From contig NZ_JNWZ01000105.1 in the NCBI RefSeq assembly GCF_000716545.1, positions 1 to 12,979 on the forward strand: 12,979 nucleotides of DNA. Reading direction: 5' to 3'. Source of the stretch: Kitasatospora phosalacinea (GTDB taxonomy: Bacteria > Actinomycetota > Actinomycetes > Streptomycetales > Streptomycetaceae). Under the pieces are notes generated by a model. That model saw only the letters and a list, made by a program, of their open reading frames with translations, had not been told where the DNA came from and made no database searches. Shown piece by piece: positions 1 through 5,942 of this stretch (position 1 is the first letter of the stretch; every line of letters starts with the position of its first letter). The translations under genes and the position numbers were made by a program.

Positions 1-1
1 A

Positions 2-99
2 AGACGTACGCCGGCCCTGGGAGCGACCGGCGACCGAACCCCGCCGTCTCACCCCCGCCCGCGTCCGCCGGGGTTTCGCAACATCCGCGCGACAGCGGC
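2..99 (+). pseudogene. Interrupted transposase gene, left fragment (C-terminal region)
   Basis: The frame beginning at base 2 is open to the left edge of the insertion sequence and ends in a segment containing PPGFRNIRATA. If one copy of the 4-bp duplication CGGC is removed, this frame continues without a break into 1761-1908, which encodes GPGRPPGSKNKQ and a TAA stop. Basic tails of the form 'GFRN-R-K ... PGRPPGS+N+' are, from memory, typical of the C-terminus of a Streptomyces DDE transposase group (the NF041680-type putative transposases). Only the tail is in the window, so no catalytic residues can be checked. The gene is disrupted by the IS at 100-1756. Confidence is good for the reconstruction and moderate for the family name. 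Confidence 0.6.
96..99. repeat. Target-site duplication, left copy (CGGC)
   Basis: CGGC directly abuts the left inverted repeat and is repeated at 1757-1760 directly outside the right inverted repeat. Four bases could match by chance in GC-rich DNA. However, collapsing the two copies restores one continuous reading frame across the insertion, which supports a true duplication. Confidence 0.65.
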
Positions 100-140
100 G
101 AGGCTGTCGCACGACTTCGCCCGTCCGGGAGTCAAGAGCG
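100..140 (+). repeat. IS left terminal inverted repeat (41 bp)
   Basis: The repeat begins GAGGCTGTCGCACGACTTCG and is an exact reverse complement of 1716-1756 over all 41 bases. Matching stops at base 99. The flanking bases 89-96 (GCGACAGC) also pair with 103-110 inside the repeat, giving an 8-bp stem across the IS boundary. Confidence 0.9.
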
Positions 141-164
141 ATTCGATGTTCGGTTCCGGTCGCT

Positions 165-1724
165 GTGGGGACGGTGGAGTCTGGGTCGGTGGGGCGAAAC
201 TTCCTGTTGTGCGACCGCGAGCGTGATCTTGAGATGCCGAGGAGTGCTCGGGAGTGGCTGCCGCCGGGGCACTTGTGTTGGAAGGTGCTCGAGGTGGTCG
301 AGGAGCTCGATCTCTCGGCCTTCGAGAACGGCTATCGTGCCGACGGCCAGGGCGGTGTCGCCTACCCGCCGGCCGCCTTGGTGGCACTGCTCTTCTACTG
401 CTACAGCAAGGGCATACGCTCCTCCCGCGGCATCGAACGGGCATGCTGGGACGATCTGGGCTGCCGGATCATCACCGCGAACCACGCCATGGACCATTCC
501 ACCGTCGCGCGATTCGTCCAGCGTCACCGCGACGCACTGACCCAGCTGTTCGTGCAGGTACTGGCCCTGTGCGGCAGTCGCGGGCTGGTCGATCTGTCGG
601 CGGTCGCGGTGGACGGCTCGCCGATGGACGCGAACGCCTCCCGCGACTCCAACAAGCAACTGCACCGCCTCGAAGCCATCATCGCCCGGTGCGAGGACGG
701 GATCAGTGCACTCATGGACGACGCGCACGACCATGCCCGGCACGTCGAGACTGACGACACCACGGACGCCGCCGACGAGCCGCAGCGTGACGACTGGCCA
801 AGGTTGTCACGCCTGTGCGACCTGCTCGCCAGAGCCCGCACCGCCCGGGACCGGCTCTATCAGCGGGCCCTGCCGTCCGCCGGCGAGATCAGGACCAAGG
901 TCGAGGCCGCCGAACGCATCGTGGCCCGCGCGGAGAAGCGGTTGGCCGCGGAGACGACGGCCCATCAGGAAAAACTGAGGAAGTACCAAACACGGACCGA
1001 GGCTGACCGAAAGGCCGGGCGCCGGGCCGCCAACGGCCGCCCGCCCGTGCCCATGGAGAACAAGACGGTCCTGGTCCGACAGCGGGACCGACTGGCGAAG
1101 GCACTCGCTCACCTGGAACGGGCACGCAGCCCCAAACCGGTGCCCACCCCAACCGCCTTCGCCAGCCTGAGCGATCCGGACTCACGGCTCCAACTGGGCA
1201 AACACGGCGGCTACCTGCAGGGATACAACCTGCAGATCGTATGCGCGCGCCGCCAGATCCTGCTGGCCATCGACCTCCACGACAACCCGTCGGACCGCGC
1301 GGCACTGATTCCGATGGCCAGGAAGACCCAGGAAAATCAGCGCGCCGCCGGTCTGGCGGGCGACATCCTGCTCTGGCTCGCGGACAGCGGATACGCCAGC
1401 GCCGCCTCCTTCGAGGAGCTCGCTGACCTGCCGCTGCTGGTCTCGGTCACCAGCGAGGCCGACCAGGCGGGATTCCCCGCGAAGCGCCAGACCGCCCCCG
1501 CCGGCCAACAGGCCATGGCCGACCGCCTCGCGACCCCGACCGGCCGGGCCCAGTACCGCCAGCGCAGCGCTCTCGTCGAGCCGGGCTTCGCCCAGCTCTT
1601 CCAGCGATTCGGTAGGCACCTCAACTACCGCGGACGCCGAGCCGTCGACACCGAGATCAAGCTCCTCGGCACCGTTCACAACCTCAGCAAACTCCTCGCC
1701 GACACCGTGAAATCGCGCTCTTGA
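165..1724 (+). CDS. IS1182-family transposase
   Basis: This 519-aa protein is a DDE/RNase H-fold transposase that would cut and join the ends of the surrounding IS. The N-terminal region (about residues 10-120) matches the DUF772-type start of IS1182 transposases: GRNFLLCDRERD, then SAREWLPPGHL, with HSTVARFVQRHRDAL near 111-125. The likely catalytic acidic residues are D150 (AVAVDGSPMDANAS), D407 (LADSGYAS) and E472 (SALVEPGFAQLF). Between them lie a charged, probably coiled-coil insertion (about 160-325) and the conserved block around LGKHGGYLQGYNLQIV (345-359). The GTG at 165 is chosen because it keeps the family's N-terminal block. An ATG at 234 would remove it. The TGA stop lies inside the right inverted repeat. 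No frameshift or missing motif is seen, so the gene may be functional. Confidence 0.88.
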   Translation: MGTVESGSVGRNFLLCDRERDLEMPRSAREWLPPGHLCWKVLEVVEELDLSAFENGYRADGQGGVAYPPAALVALLFYCYSKGIRSSRGIERACWDDLGCRIITANHAMDHSTVARFVQRHRDALTQLFVQVLALCGSRGLVDLSAVAVDGSPMDANASRDSNKQLHRLEAIIARCEDGISALMDDAHDHARHVETDDTTDAADEPQRDDWPRLSRLCDLLARARTARDRLYQRALPSAGEIRTKVEAAERIVARAEKRLAAETTAHQEKLRKYQTRTEADRKAGRRAANGRPPVPMENKTVLVRQRDRLAKALAHLERARSPKPVPTPTAFASLSDPDSRLQLGKHGGYLQGYNLQIVCARRQILLAIDLHDNPSDRAALIPMARKTQENQRAAGLAGDILLWLADSGYASAASFEELADLPLLVSVTSEADQAGFPAKRQTAPAGQQAMADRLATPTGRAQYRQRSALVEPGFAQLFQRFGRHLNYRGRRAVDTEIKLLGTVHNLSKLLADTVKSRS

Positions 1725-1756
1725 CTCCCGGACGGGCGAAGTCGTGCGACAGCCTC
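1716..1756 (-). repeat. IS right terminal inverted repeat (41 bp)
   Basis: This is the exact reverse complement of 100-140. The last codons and TGA stop (1722-1724) of the transposase lie within it. The outer end reads GCGACAGCCTC and is followed at once by CGGC. Confidence 0.9.
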
Positions 1757-1760
1757 CGGC
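1757..1760. repeat. Target-site duplication, right copy (CGGC)
   Basis: This is the second copy of the CGGC at 96-99, directly outside the right inverted repeat. Confidence 0.65.
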
Positions 1761-1908
1761 CCGTCCGGCAGCCGCACCGAAACCGCCCCGGCCAGGCCCG
1801 GGACGGCCTCCCGGCTCGAAGAACAAGCAACGGGCCCCACGCCACAACGTCGGCAAGACGGCCAAACGAGCCGACTCGATCAAGGAACATCAAGGCCGAC
1901 GAGGATAA
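1761..1908 (+). pseudogene. Interrupted transposase gene, right fragment (C-terminus with stop)
   Basis: The frame ending at TAA (1906-1908) encodes a basic, proline-rich tail: PRPGPGRPPGSKNKQ, then PRHNVGKTAKRADSIKEH. It is the in-frame continuation of the fragment at 2-99 once the IS and one CGGC copy are removed. The composition matches C-terminal tails I associate with NF041680-type Streptomyces transposases. The fragment has no start of its own and is separated from the gene body by 1.66 kb. An overlapping frame beginning within the right inverted repeat and ending at 1921 is judged a shadow. Confidence 0.6.
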
Positions 1909-1921
1909 ACGCCAAGCTTAG

Positions 1922-2608
1922 CGCCAGTTTCCGTTTCGATGTTCCTCAACCCCCGAGAAGTGGCCGAACCTGGCGCCGGTGTCATCGACCAAGACGATCG
2001 ACTGGGACCTGATCCGCCGGCAGTACGACCAGATCGTGGAGTACACCACCGCCCTGCGCCTGGGCACCGCCGAGGCCGAGCAGGTCCTGCGCCGCTTCAC
2101 CCGCGGCGGGCCCAAGCACCCCACCTACCGCGCGATCGAGGAACCGGGCCGCGCGGTGCGTACGGCGTTCGTCTGCGACCACCTCGCCGACGCGGACCTG
2201 CGGCGCGAGATCAACGACGGGCTCCAGGTCGTGGAGGACTGGAACAGCGCCAACCACGACCCGTTCCACGGGAAGGACGGCGACCTGACCGGCTCCGACC
2301 AGGAGTCCCAGGAGGTGTCCATGCTCGCCCTGCACCTGCTCCAGTCCGCGCTGGTGCACGTCAACATCCTGCTCCTCCAGGACGTCCTGAGCGAGGAGAA
2401 GTGGCACAAGCGGCTCACCGACGCCGACCGACGGGCCCTGTCCCCGCTGTTCCGGACCCACGCGAACCCCTACGGCCGGTTCGAGCTGGGCGTGAAATCC
2501 CATCTCGAGCTCGCCGCCGCCACAGCCGCGGGGCCCGGCCCCCGCGCCGTGCCCGAGGCGGAAACCGCACGGTCGGCTGCGGACGGTGCGGCCGGGTCGG
2601 CATCCTGA
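1922..2608 (+). pseudogene. C-terminal remnant of a Tn3-family transposase
   Basis: The open frame from 1922 to 2608 encodes the last roughly 200 residues of a Tn3-family transposase; full-length proteins are near 1000 residues. Numbering from the GTG at 1979, the recognisable blocks are [16 protein letters not shown] (7-22), [15 protein letters not shown] (26-40), VVEDWNSAN (84-92, probably carrying the catalytic Glu of the DDE triad), [16 protein letters not shown] (114-129) and [17 protein letters not shown] (154-170). The in-frame codons before 1979 (EKWPNLAPV) probably belong to the same protein. The GTG at 1979 is therefore not a genuine start, and the N-terminal 80% has been deleted. 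No Tn3 38-bp terminal repeat was recognised nearby. The left edge abuts the older transposase fragment ending at 1908, which suggests successive insertions and deletions. Confidence 0.85.
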
Positions 2609-2780
2609 AGACCTGTCCGCCTGGCGTCGCTCCCGGGGTGAAATGCCGGGCCGGGGAGGGCTTGGCCGTGGTTTGAGGAGGGATGGGCATGGAGCGTTCG
2701 TCAGGAGTGTCGCCGGCCGAGCGAGTGGCGAGGGTGCCGTGCAGGGCGGGGTCGCTAACGAGCACCGTGACGCTTCCACA

Positions 2781-3193
2781 GCTCCGGTGCCATACGTCGA
2801 CCCGTTCGAAGATGTGCGGGCACGACACGACGTCGTCGGGGAACGTGGCAGCCGTGCGCTGGAACTCCGGGCTGCCGAACGTCGCGGCAAGAGCCTCGAT
2901 CGGCTCCCGGACCGCGACGTTCATCAGAAGTCGACTGCCCGCCGTTCCCTTGTGCGTCTGCAGGAAGACGGATCCCGGCTGAGCCGTCATGAACTCCGCC
3001 TGCCTCCGAAAGAGGATCAGGAACTCCTCGGTCCTCTCCTTCGGAACCGAGAAGGTGTTGGCCAGGCGATGGGCCCGGTCTCCTCCTTGAACTGTGCGAA
3101 CACCGGCGTGTTCGAGTCCAGGCTCTACAGCTTGGCCGTCTTCGGTACTTCCTGCCGCAATCGGTTGTTCCATGGCACCGAGGCCGGCCCCAC
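2781..3193 (-). pseudogene. Broken antibiotic-biosynthesis-monooxygenase (ABM) domain gene
   Basis: A ferredoxin-like ABM domain is readable on the minus strand from about 3065 to 2781: LANTFSVPKERTEEFLILF, QAEFMTAQPGSVFLQTHKG, LLMNVAVREPIEAL and FERVDVWHRS. ABM proteins are small heme- or cofactor-free monooxygenases or related proteins. The N-terminal continuation, SNTPVFAQFKEETGPI, is in a different frame. One base appears to be missing near 3066-3067, where 'GPI-V-LANTF' would be expected. The same upstream frame meets a TAG at 3122-3124, before which VPWNNRLRQEVPKTAKL is readable back to a GTG at 3193. A second, nonsense mutation is therefore possible. At the 3' end the frame runs past the domain into sequence antisense to the Tn3 remnant, so the normal C-terminus is lost. 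A sequencing error could explain the frameshift alone. Confidence 0.6.
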
Positions 3194-3244
3194 CGTACTG
3201 GCAGATCAGAGATCAACGATGGTGGGACGGGGGCCGGGACGGCG

Positions 3245-3919
3245 TCACACGGTGAAGACGCGTTCGACTCCGTCGCGCTGCGTGTGCAGGTCCCAGTAGA
3301 GGGGTGCGACCTCCTCGGCCGAGGCCGCCGGCACTCCGGGCGGGCCGCCCGCGCCGATCCACACGCCGATGGCGACGTGCGCGGCCTGGACGCCGGTGCC
3401 GGCCAGTTCCTTGTGCAGGCTGAGTACCCAGTTGCGCAGCGCGGCCTGGGCGGCGTTGAGGTTGCCGAGCATCGGAGTGGGGTCGACCGAGCCGGCGCCG
3501 TTGGTGTAGAGCAGGGTGCCGGCGCCGGCCTCGCGCATCACGGGCAGCACGGCCCGTGTGGCGGCAATGGCCCCGTAGAGCAGGATGTCCATCGCCCACT
3601 GCACATCGGACGGGTTGGTCTCGGACGGAGCGGTGAGCGGCGTGGATTCGAGGCTCCCGCCTGGGGAGTACTCCAGGACGTCGATGCCGCCGAAGCGGGT
3701 GGCGGCGTCCTTGAGCGCCTGGGTGAGTGCGTCATGGTCGAGTACGTCCGCGGGGAACGCGGCGGCGGTGATGCCTTCGGCTTCGAGCCGGCCGGCCAGG
3801 TCGTCGAGCTTGTCGCGGTTGCGGGCGATGAGAGCGACGTCGAAGCCGTGGGAGCCGAAGGTACGGGCGATGGCCAGGCCCATACCTGGGCCGGCTCCGA
3901 CGATGGCGATGCTGGGCAC
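3245..3919 (-). CDS. Short-chain dehydrogenase/reductase-like protein with non-canonical active site
   Basis: This 224-aa protein has a Rossmann fold. The NAD(P)-binding loop GAGPGMGLAIARTFG lies at residues 8-22, DVALIARNRDKLDDL at 27-41, and the usual NNAG position reads EYSPGG (83-88). The classical SDR active-site YxxxK is absent: aligned with 'YSASKAAL', the protein reads LNAAQAAL at 154-161, so Tyr becomes Leu and Lys becomes Gln. The usual Ser region reads LLYTNGAGS (137-145). It may bind a nucleotide without classical SDR catalysis, or use other residues. The GTG at 3919 is chosen because AAAGGA (3927-3932) lies 7 nt upstream and the Rossmann strand starts at once; an upstream start at 4117 would add unrelated sequence. 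It follows an oxidoreductase remnant on the same strand, 41 bp upstream. Confidence 0.82.
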   Translation of the reverse strand: MPSIAIVGAGPGMGLAIARTFGSHGFDVALIARNRDKLDDLAGRLEAEGITAAAFPADVLDHDALTQALKDAATRFGGIDVLEYSPGGSLESTPLTAPSETNPSDVQWAMDILLYGAIAATRAVLPVMREAGAGTLLYTNGAGSVDPTPMLGNLNAAQAALRNWVLSLHKELAGTGVQAAHVAIGVWIGAGGPPGVPAASAEEVAPLYWDLHTQRDGVERVFTV

Positions 3920-3960
3920 AGTGAATTCCTTTGCTGGGAAGCCGTTGGGAAAGGGGTGGA

Positions 3961-4068
3961 TCAGGCGACGGTGGGCGCGATCTTGCCGAGGGTGCCGGCG
4001 CCGAACGCGGTGAACGCCTCGCCAGCCTGCACCAGGTCGTAGGCAGAGATCACCAACGCCTTGAGGAC
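3961..4068 (-). pseudogene. C-terminal scrap of a medium-chain/quinone-type oxidoreductase
   Basis: Reading the minus strand from about 4068 to a TGA at 3961-3963 gives VLKALVISAYDLVQAGEAFT followed by AFGAGTLGKIAPTVA. The GEAF...AFGAGTLGK ending resembles the C-terminus of NADP-dependent zinc-type or quinone oxidoreductases, where a strand and 'GK' close the catalytic domain. About 35 residues remain, and the frame meets a stop shortly upstream. A plausible further piece (TAEPGPEADFVRS, about 4078-4114) is in another frame, suggesting frameshift and deletion. It probably once formed an operon with the SDR-like gene 41 bp downstream. The family assignment rests on a short stretch only. Confidence 0.45.
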
Positions 4069-4111
4069 CGCTGCGGACGAAGTCGGCCTCCGGACCCGGC
4101 TCGGCGGTGGC

Positions 4112-4151
4112 GCTCACGCGCGGGAGCAGTTGCTCACGCGCGGGAGCAGTT
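4112..4151. repeat. 20-bp perfect tandem duplication (2 copies)
   Basis: GCTCACGCGCGGGAGCAGTT occurs at 4112-4131 and again, identically and adjacent, at 4132-4151. It lies at the upstream edge of the oxidoreductase remnant, so it may mark a slippage or deletion joint where the gene's 5' part was lost. Confidence 0.9.
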
Positions 4152-4173
4152 CTACGACTGCATTACAGGTAGT

Positions 4174-4193
4174 GGGGTGGGGCGGGGGCGGGG
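4174..4193 (+). other. G-quadruplex motif (four G4-5 runs, 1-nt loops)
   Basis: The plus strand reads GGGGTGGGGCGGGGGCGGGG: four runs of four to five G with single-base loops, which is the most stable class of intramolecular quadruplex motif. It lies 22 bp past the stop of the minus-strand cupin gene (4215). For that transcript the plus strand is the template, so a folded quadruplex could stall or end transcription there. Confidence 0.7.
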
Positions 4194-4214
4194 CACATGC
4201 CGTTGCCGGCGCCC

Positions 4215-4688
4215 TCACCGTCCGCAGTCGTCGACGAAATGGTTGTCGTGGGCTTCGTGAAGCCGGTTCAGGTCACGCTCGTTCACAGTGGCGAGCTGTG
4301 CGAAGTACTCCTCCCGCGGTACACCTGGCGAGAGTGCCATCAGGAGGGTGGCAGGTCCGGCGCGCTCCTTCCGGAGGGCGTGGACGTCACCCACCGCGGC
4401 ATGCGCGGTGTCGCCGGGCAGCAGTGTTCGCCAGACCTGCCCGTCGAAGTAGTCGACTTCACCTTCTTCAACGATGAAGGTCTCGCTGAAGGTCGCGTGG
4501 AAGTGCGGGGCAGGTCCCCGGCTGGAGGGCGACATGCGCCACCGGTAGATGCTCACGATCCCGCTGGTCTCCGCCGGACCCGCGAGGACTTCGATGGTCG
4601 ACCCGCTGGCGCCCAGCCGGATCGTCCGCGTCTGTTGGGCTCGCTCGGGCTCCTTGGAACACCGGGCGGTCGACTCCGTGTCGGTCAT
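4215..4688 (-). CDS. Cupin-domain protein
   Basis: This 157-aa single-domain cupin is a small beta-barrel that usually binds a metal or small metabolite. Cupin motif 1 is clear at residues 59-76: GPAPHFHATFSETFIVEEG, with probable metal ligands H62, H64 and E69. Motif 2 is weaker (LLPGDTAHAAVGDVHALRK, 89-107), with H103 the likely fourth ligand. The C-terminal tail (from about 124) is charged and helical. The substrate cannot be read from sequence. The ATG at 4688 gives a normal N-terminus, with only a weak GGGG-like ribosome site before it. The gene is transcribed divergently from the ArsR-type regulator at 4755 across 66 bp, so that regulator is the obvious candidate to control it. A G-quadruplex motif lies just past the stop. 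Confidence 0.85.
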   Translation of the reverse strand: MTDTESTARCSKEPERAQQTRTIRLGASGSTIEVLAGPAETSGIVSIYRWRMSPSSRGPAPHFHATFSETFIVEEGEVDYFDGQVWRTLLPGDTAHAAVGDVHALRKERAGPATLLMALSPGVPREEYFAQLATVNERDLNRLHEAHDNHFVDDCGR

Positions 4689-4754
4689 GCCCCGAGTCTC
4701 GGCGCTTCGCCGTTCTACTCGCGCTCACTTCGGCGGTGGCCTAACAATGGTGGA
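4689..4754. promoter_or_regulatory. Divergent promoter region between cupin and ArsR-type regulator
   Basis: These 66 bp separate the two divergent start codons and must hold both promoters. TAACAA at 4742-4747 is a plausible -10 element for the regulator. It would place the transcription start at or next to the GTG at 4755, that is, a leaderless mRNA. No convincing -35 box was found. The weak CGCCG/CGGCG dyad (about 4709-4736) is not convincing as an operator. Confidence 0.4.
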
Positions 4755-5717
4755 GTGATCCGCTACCGATTGGGCGTTGGTGCTGCGAGCGTGCGGTGGG
4801 CGATGTCGCCGATACACGAAGTGGTCAGTCTTGCCCAGCTCTTGACCGAACCGCAGCGTCACCCGATGTTCCACCCGTGGCTTCGCCGTCGCCGCCACCG
4901 TCTCTCGCTCCCGGACCTGGGGGCGCTCACGGTCTTCATGGCCGACGGCGCGTACCGGCCCGACTTCCTCGACCCATCGCCGATGTCCAGTGAGCCAACC
5001 TTCGAGGAAGGCGTGGATGCCCTCCTCGCCGCGCCGGCGGACCAGACGTACGCCGAACTGGTCGACGCCACGAGGGGACGCGGGGCGGAAACAGGCCGCC
5101 GATTGCTCGATGACCCCGACCGGGCCAGGTCCGAGGCCGCCGATGCGCTGCACCGCCTCTGGAAGGCAGTCGTCGAACCGGAATGGCCGTCCATGCGGGA
5201 GGCGCTGCGTGCCGAGATGCTGGACCGGGCCATCCAGGTCAACCGCGAGGGATTGCGCGCGGTCCTTCCGCGCCTGCACCCTTCCGCTGCGTGCGAGGGC
5301 GACACCATCACCGTCGAAAAGACCGTCGACATCGACGTCGACTGCCCTGAGGGACTCATCCTCGTTCCGTCGCTGTTCATCACCGACCGGATGCAGTGCA
5401 CCACCTCGGACCACTGGACACCGGCGATCTACTACCCGGCATCCGGGCGGTACCTGTGGGCGGCACCTCCCACTCCGAGGTCGCTTGACCGTCTTCTGGG
5501 GACGACCCGATCGAGGATCCTGGCCGCGCTCGCCACTCCGCTGCAGACGACCGTTGTGGCCAGGCTGGTGAGCGTCACTCCCCCGACGGCCAGCGAACAC
5601 CTGGCAATCCTGCGGGACGCCGGGTTGATCGACAGCAGCCGGGCCGGTCGCACGGCCACGCACGAGCTCACCAAGGCTGGACGTGCTCTCCTTGACGCGG
5701 CCTCGCCACGGTCATGA
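4755..5717 (+). CDS. ArsR-type winged-helix transcriptional regulator with DUF5937-like N-terminal domain
   Basis: This 320-aa protein has the two-part layout common in Streptomyces. A long N-terminal region (residues 1-235, DUF5937-like) opens with MIRYRLGVGAASVRWAMSPI and contains SPIHEVVSLAQLL (18-30). A C-terminal ArsR-type winged helix (about 245-315) has TTRSRILAALA, then TPPTASEHLAILRDAGLI (275-292) as the helix-turn-helix and a wing at SSRAGRTATHELT. No Cys-rich ArsR metal site such as CxC is present, so a metal ligand is not supported. The GTG at 4755 restores the family N-terminus, and TAACAA at 4742 suggests leaderless translation. An ATG at 4803 is the fallback start. It probably regulates itself and the divergent cupin gene. 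The function of DUF5937 is unknown to me. Confidence 0.82.
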   Translation: MIRYRLGVGAASVRWAMSPIHEVVSLAQLLTEPQRHPMFHPWLRRRRHRLSLPDLGALTVFMADGAYRPDFLDPSPMSSEPTFEEGVDALLAAPADQTYAELVDATRGRGAETGRRLLDDPDRARSEAADALHRLWKAVVEPEWPSMREALRAEMLDRAIQVNREGLRAVLPRLHPSAACEGDTITVEKTVDIDVDCPEGLILVPSLFITDRMQCTTSDHWTPAIYYPASGRYLWAAPPTPRSLDRLLGTTRSRILAALATPLQTTVVARLVSVTPPTASEHLAILRDAGLIDSSRAGRTATHELTKAGRALLDAASPRS

Positions 5718-5942
5718 CAGGTCGGAGAGCTGCTGATGGGCAGTCAAGCGCGGCGCCTGCCGCAACCAACCCTCCGGGCGGCCCGCACGACGCCGTCGCC
5801 GACTGCAAGCCGCTGCCCTCGAAGCCCGAACAGATGACCCCAGCCGTCCCCGCCGACCCCGTATTCGTTCGCAGAACCCGTTCTCGGTCAACAGCGGGAC
5901 TGGCCCTCTGCTGAGACTTGCATTGCGCGAAGATCCGGGCCC

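Larger units (their letters stand above)
100..1756 (+). mobile_element. Complete IS1182-family insertion sequence, about 1657 bp
   Basis: The element is bounded by 41-bp perfect inverted repeats (100-140 and 1716-1756) and flanked by a CGGC direct repeat. It contains a single transposase gene that fills nearly the whole element, with the gene's stop codon inside the right repeat. Its size, long inverted repeats and transposase type agree with the IS1182 family. It is inserted in the same orientation as, and near the 3' end of, an older transposase gene. Both ends and the transposase look intact, so the element may be recent and potentially mobile. Confidence 0.85.

Noticed and set aside
1982..2890. 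302-codon minus-strand frame opposite the Tn3 remnant
   Set aside because: It is antisense to recognisable Tn3 transposase blocks and has no motif of its own.
4197..4754. Upstream extension of the regulator frame to 4197
   Set aside because: The extension runs antisense through the cupin gene and shows no homology. The family N-terminus begins at 4755.
4755..5717. Arsenic- or metal-sensing role for the ArsR-type regulator
   Set aside because: The winged-helix domain lacks the Cys-rich metal site, and no arsenic or metal-resistance gene is nearby.
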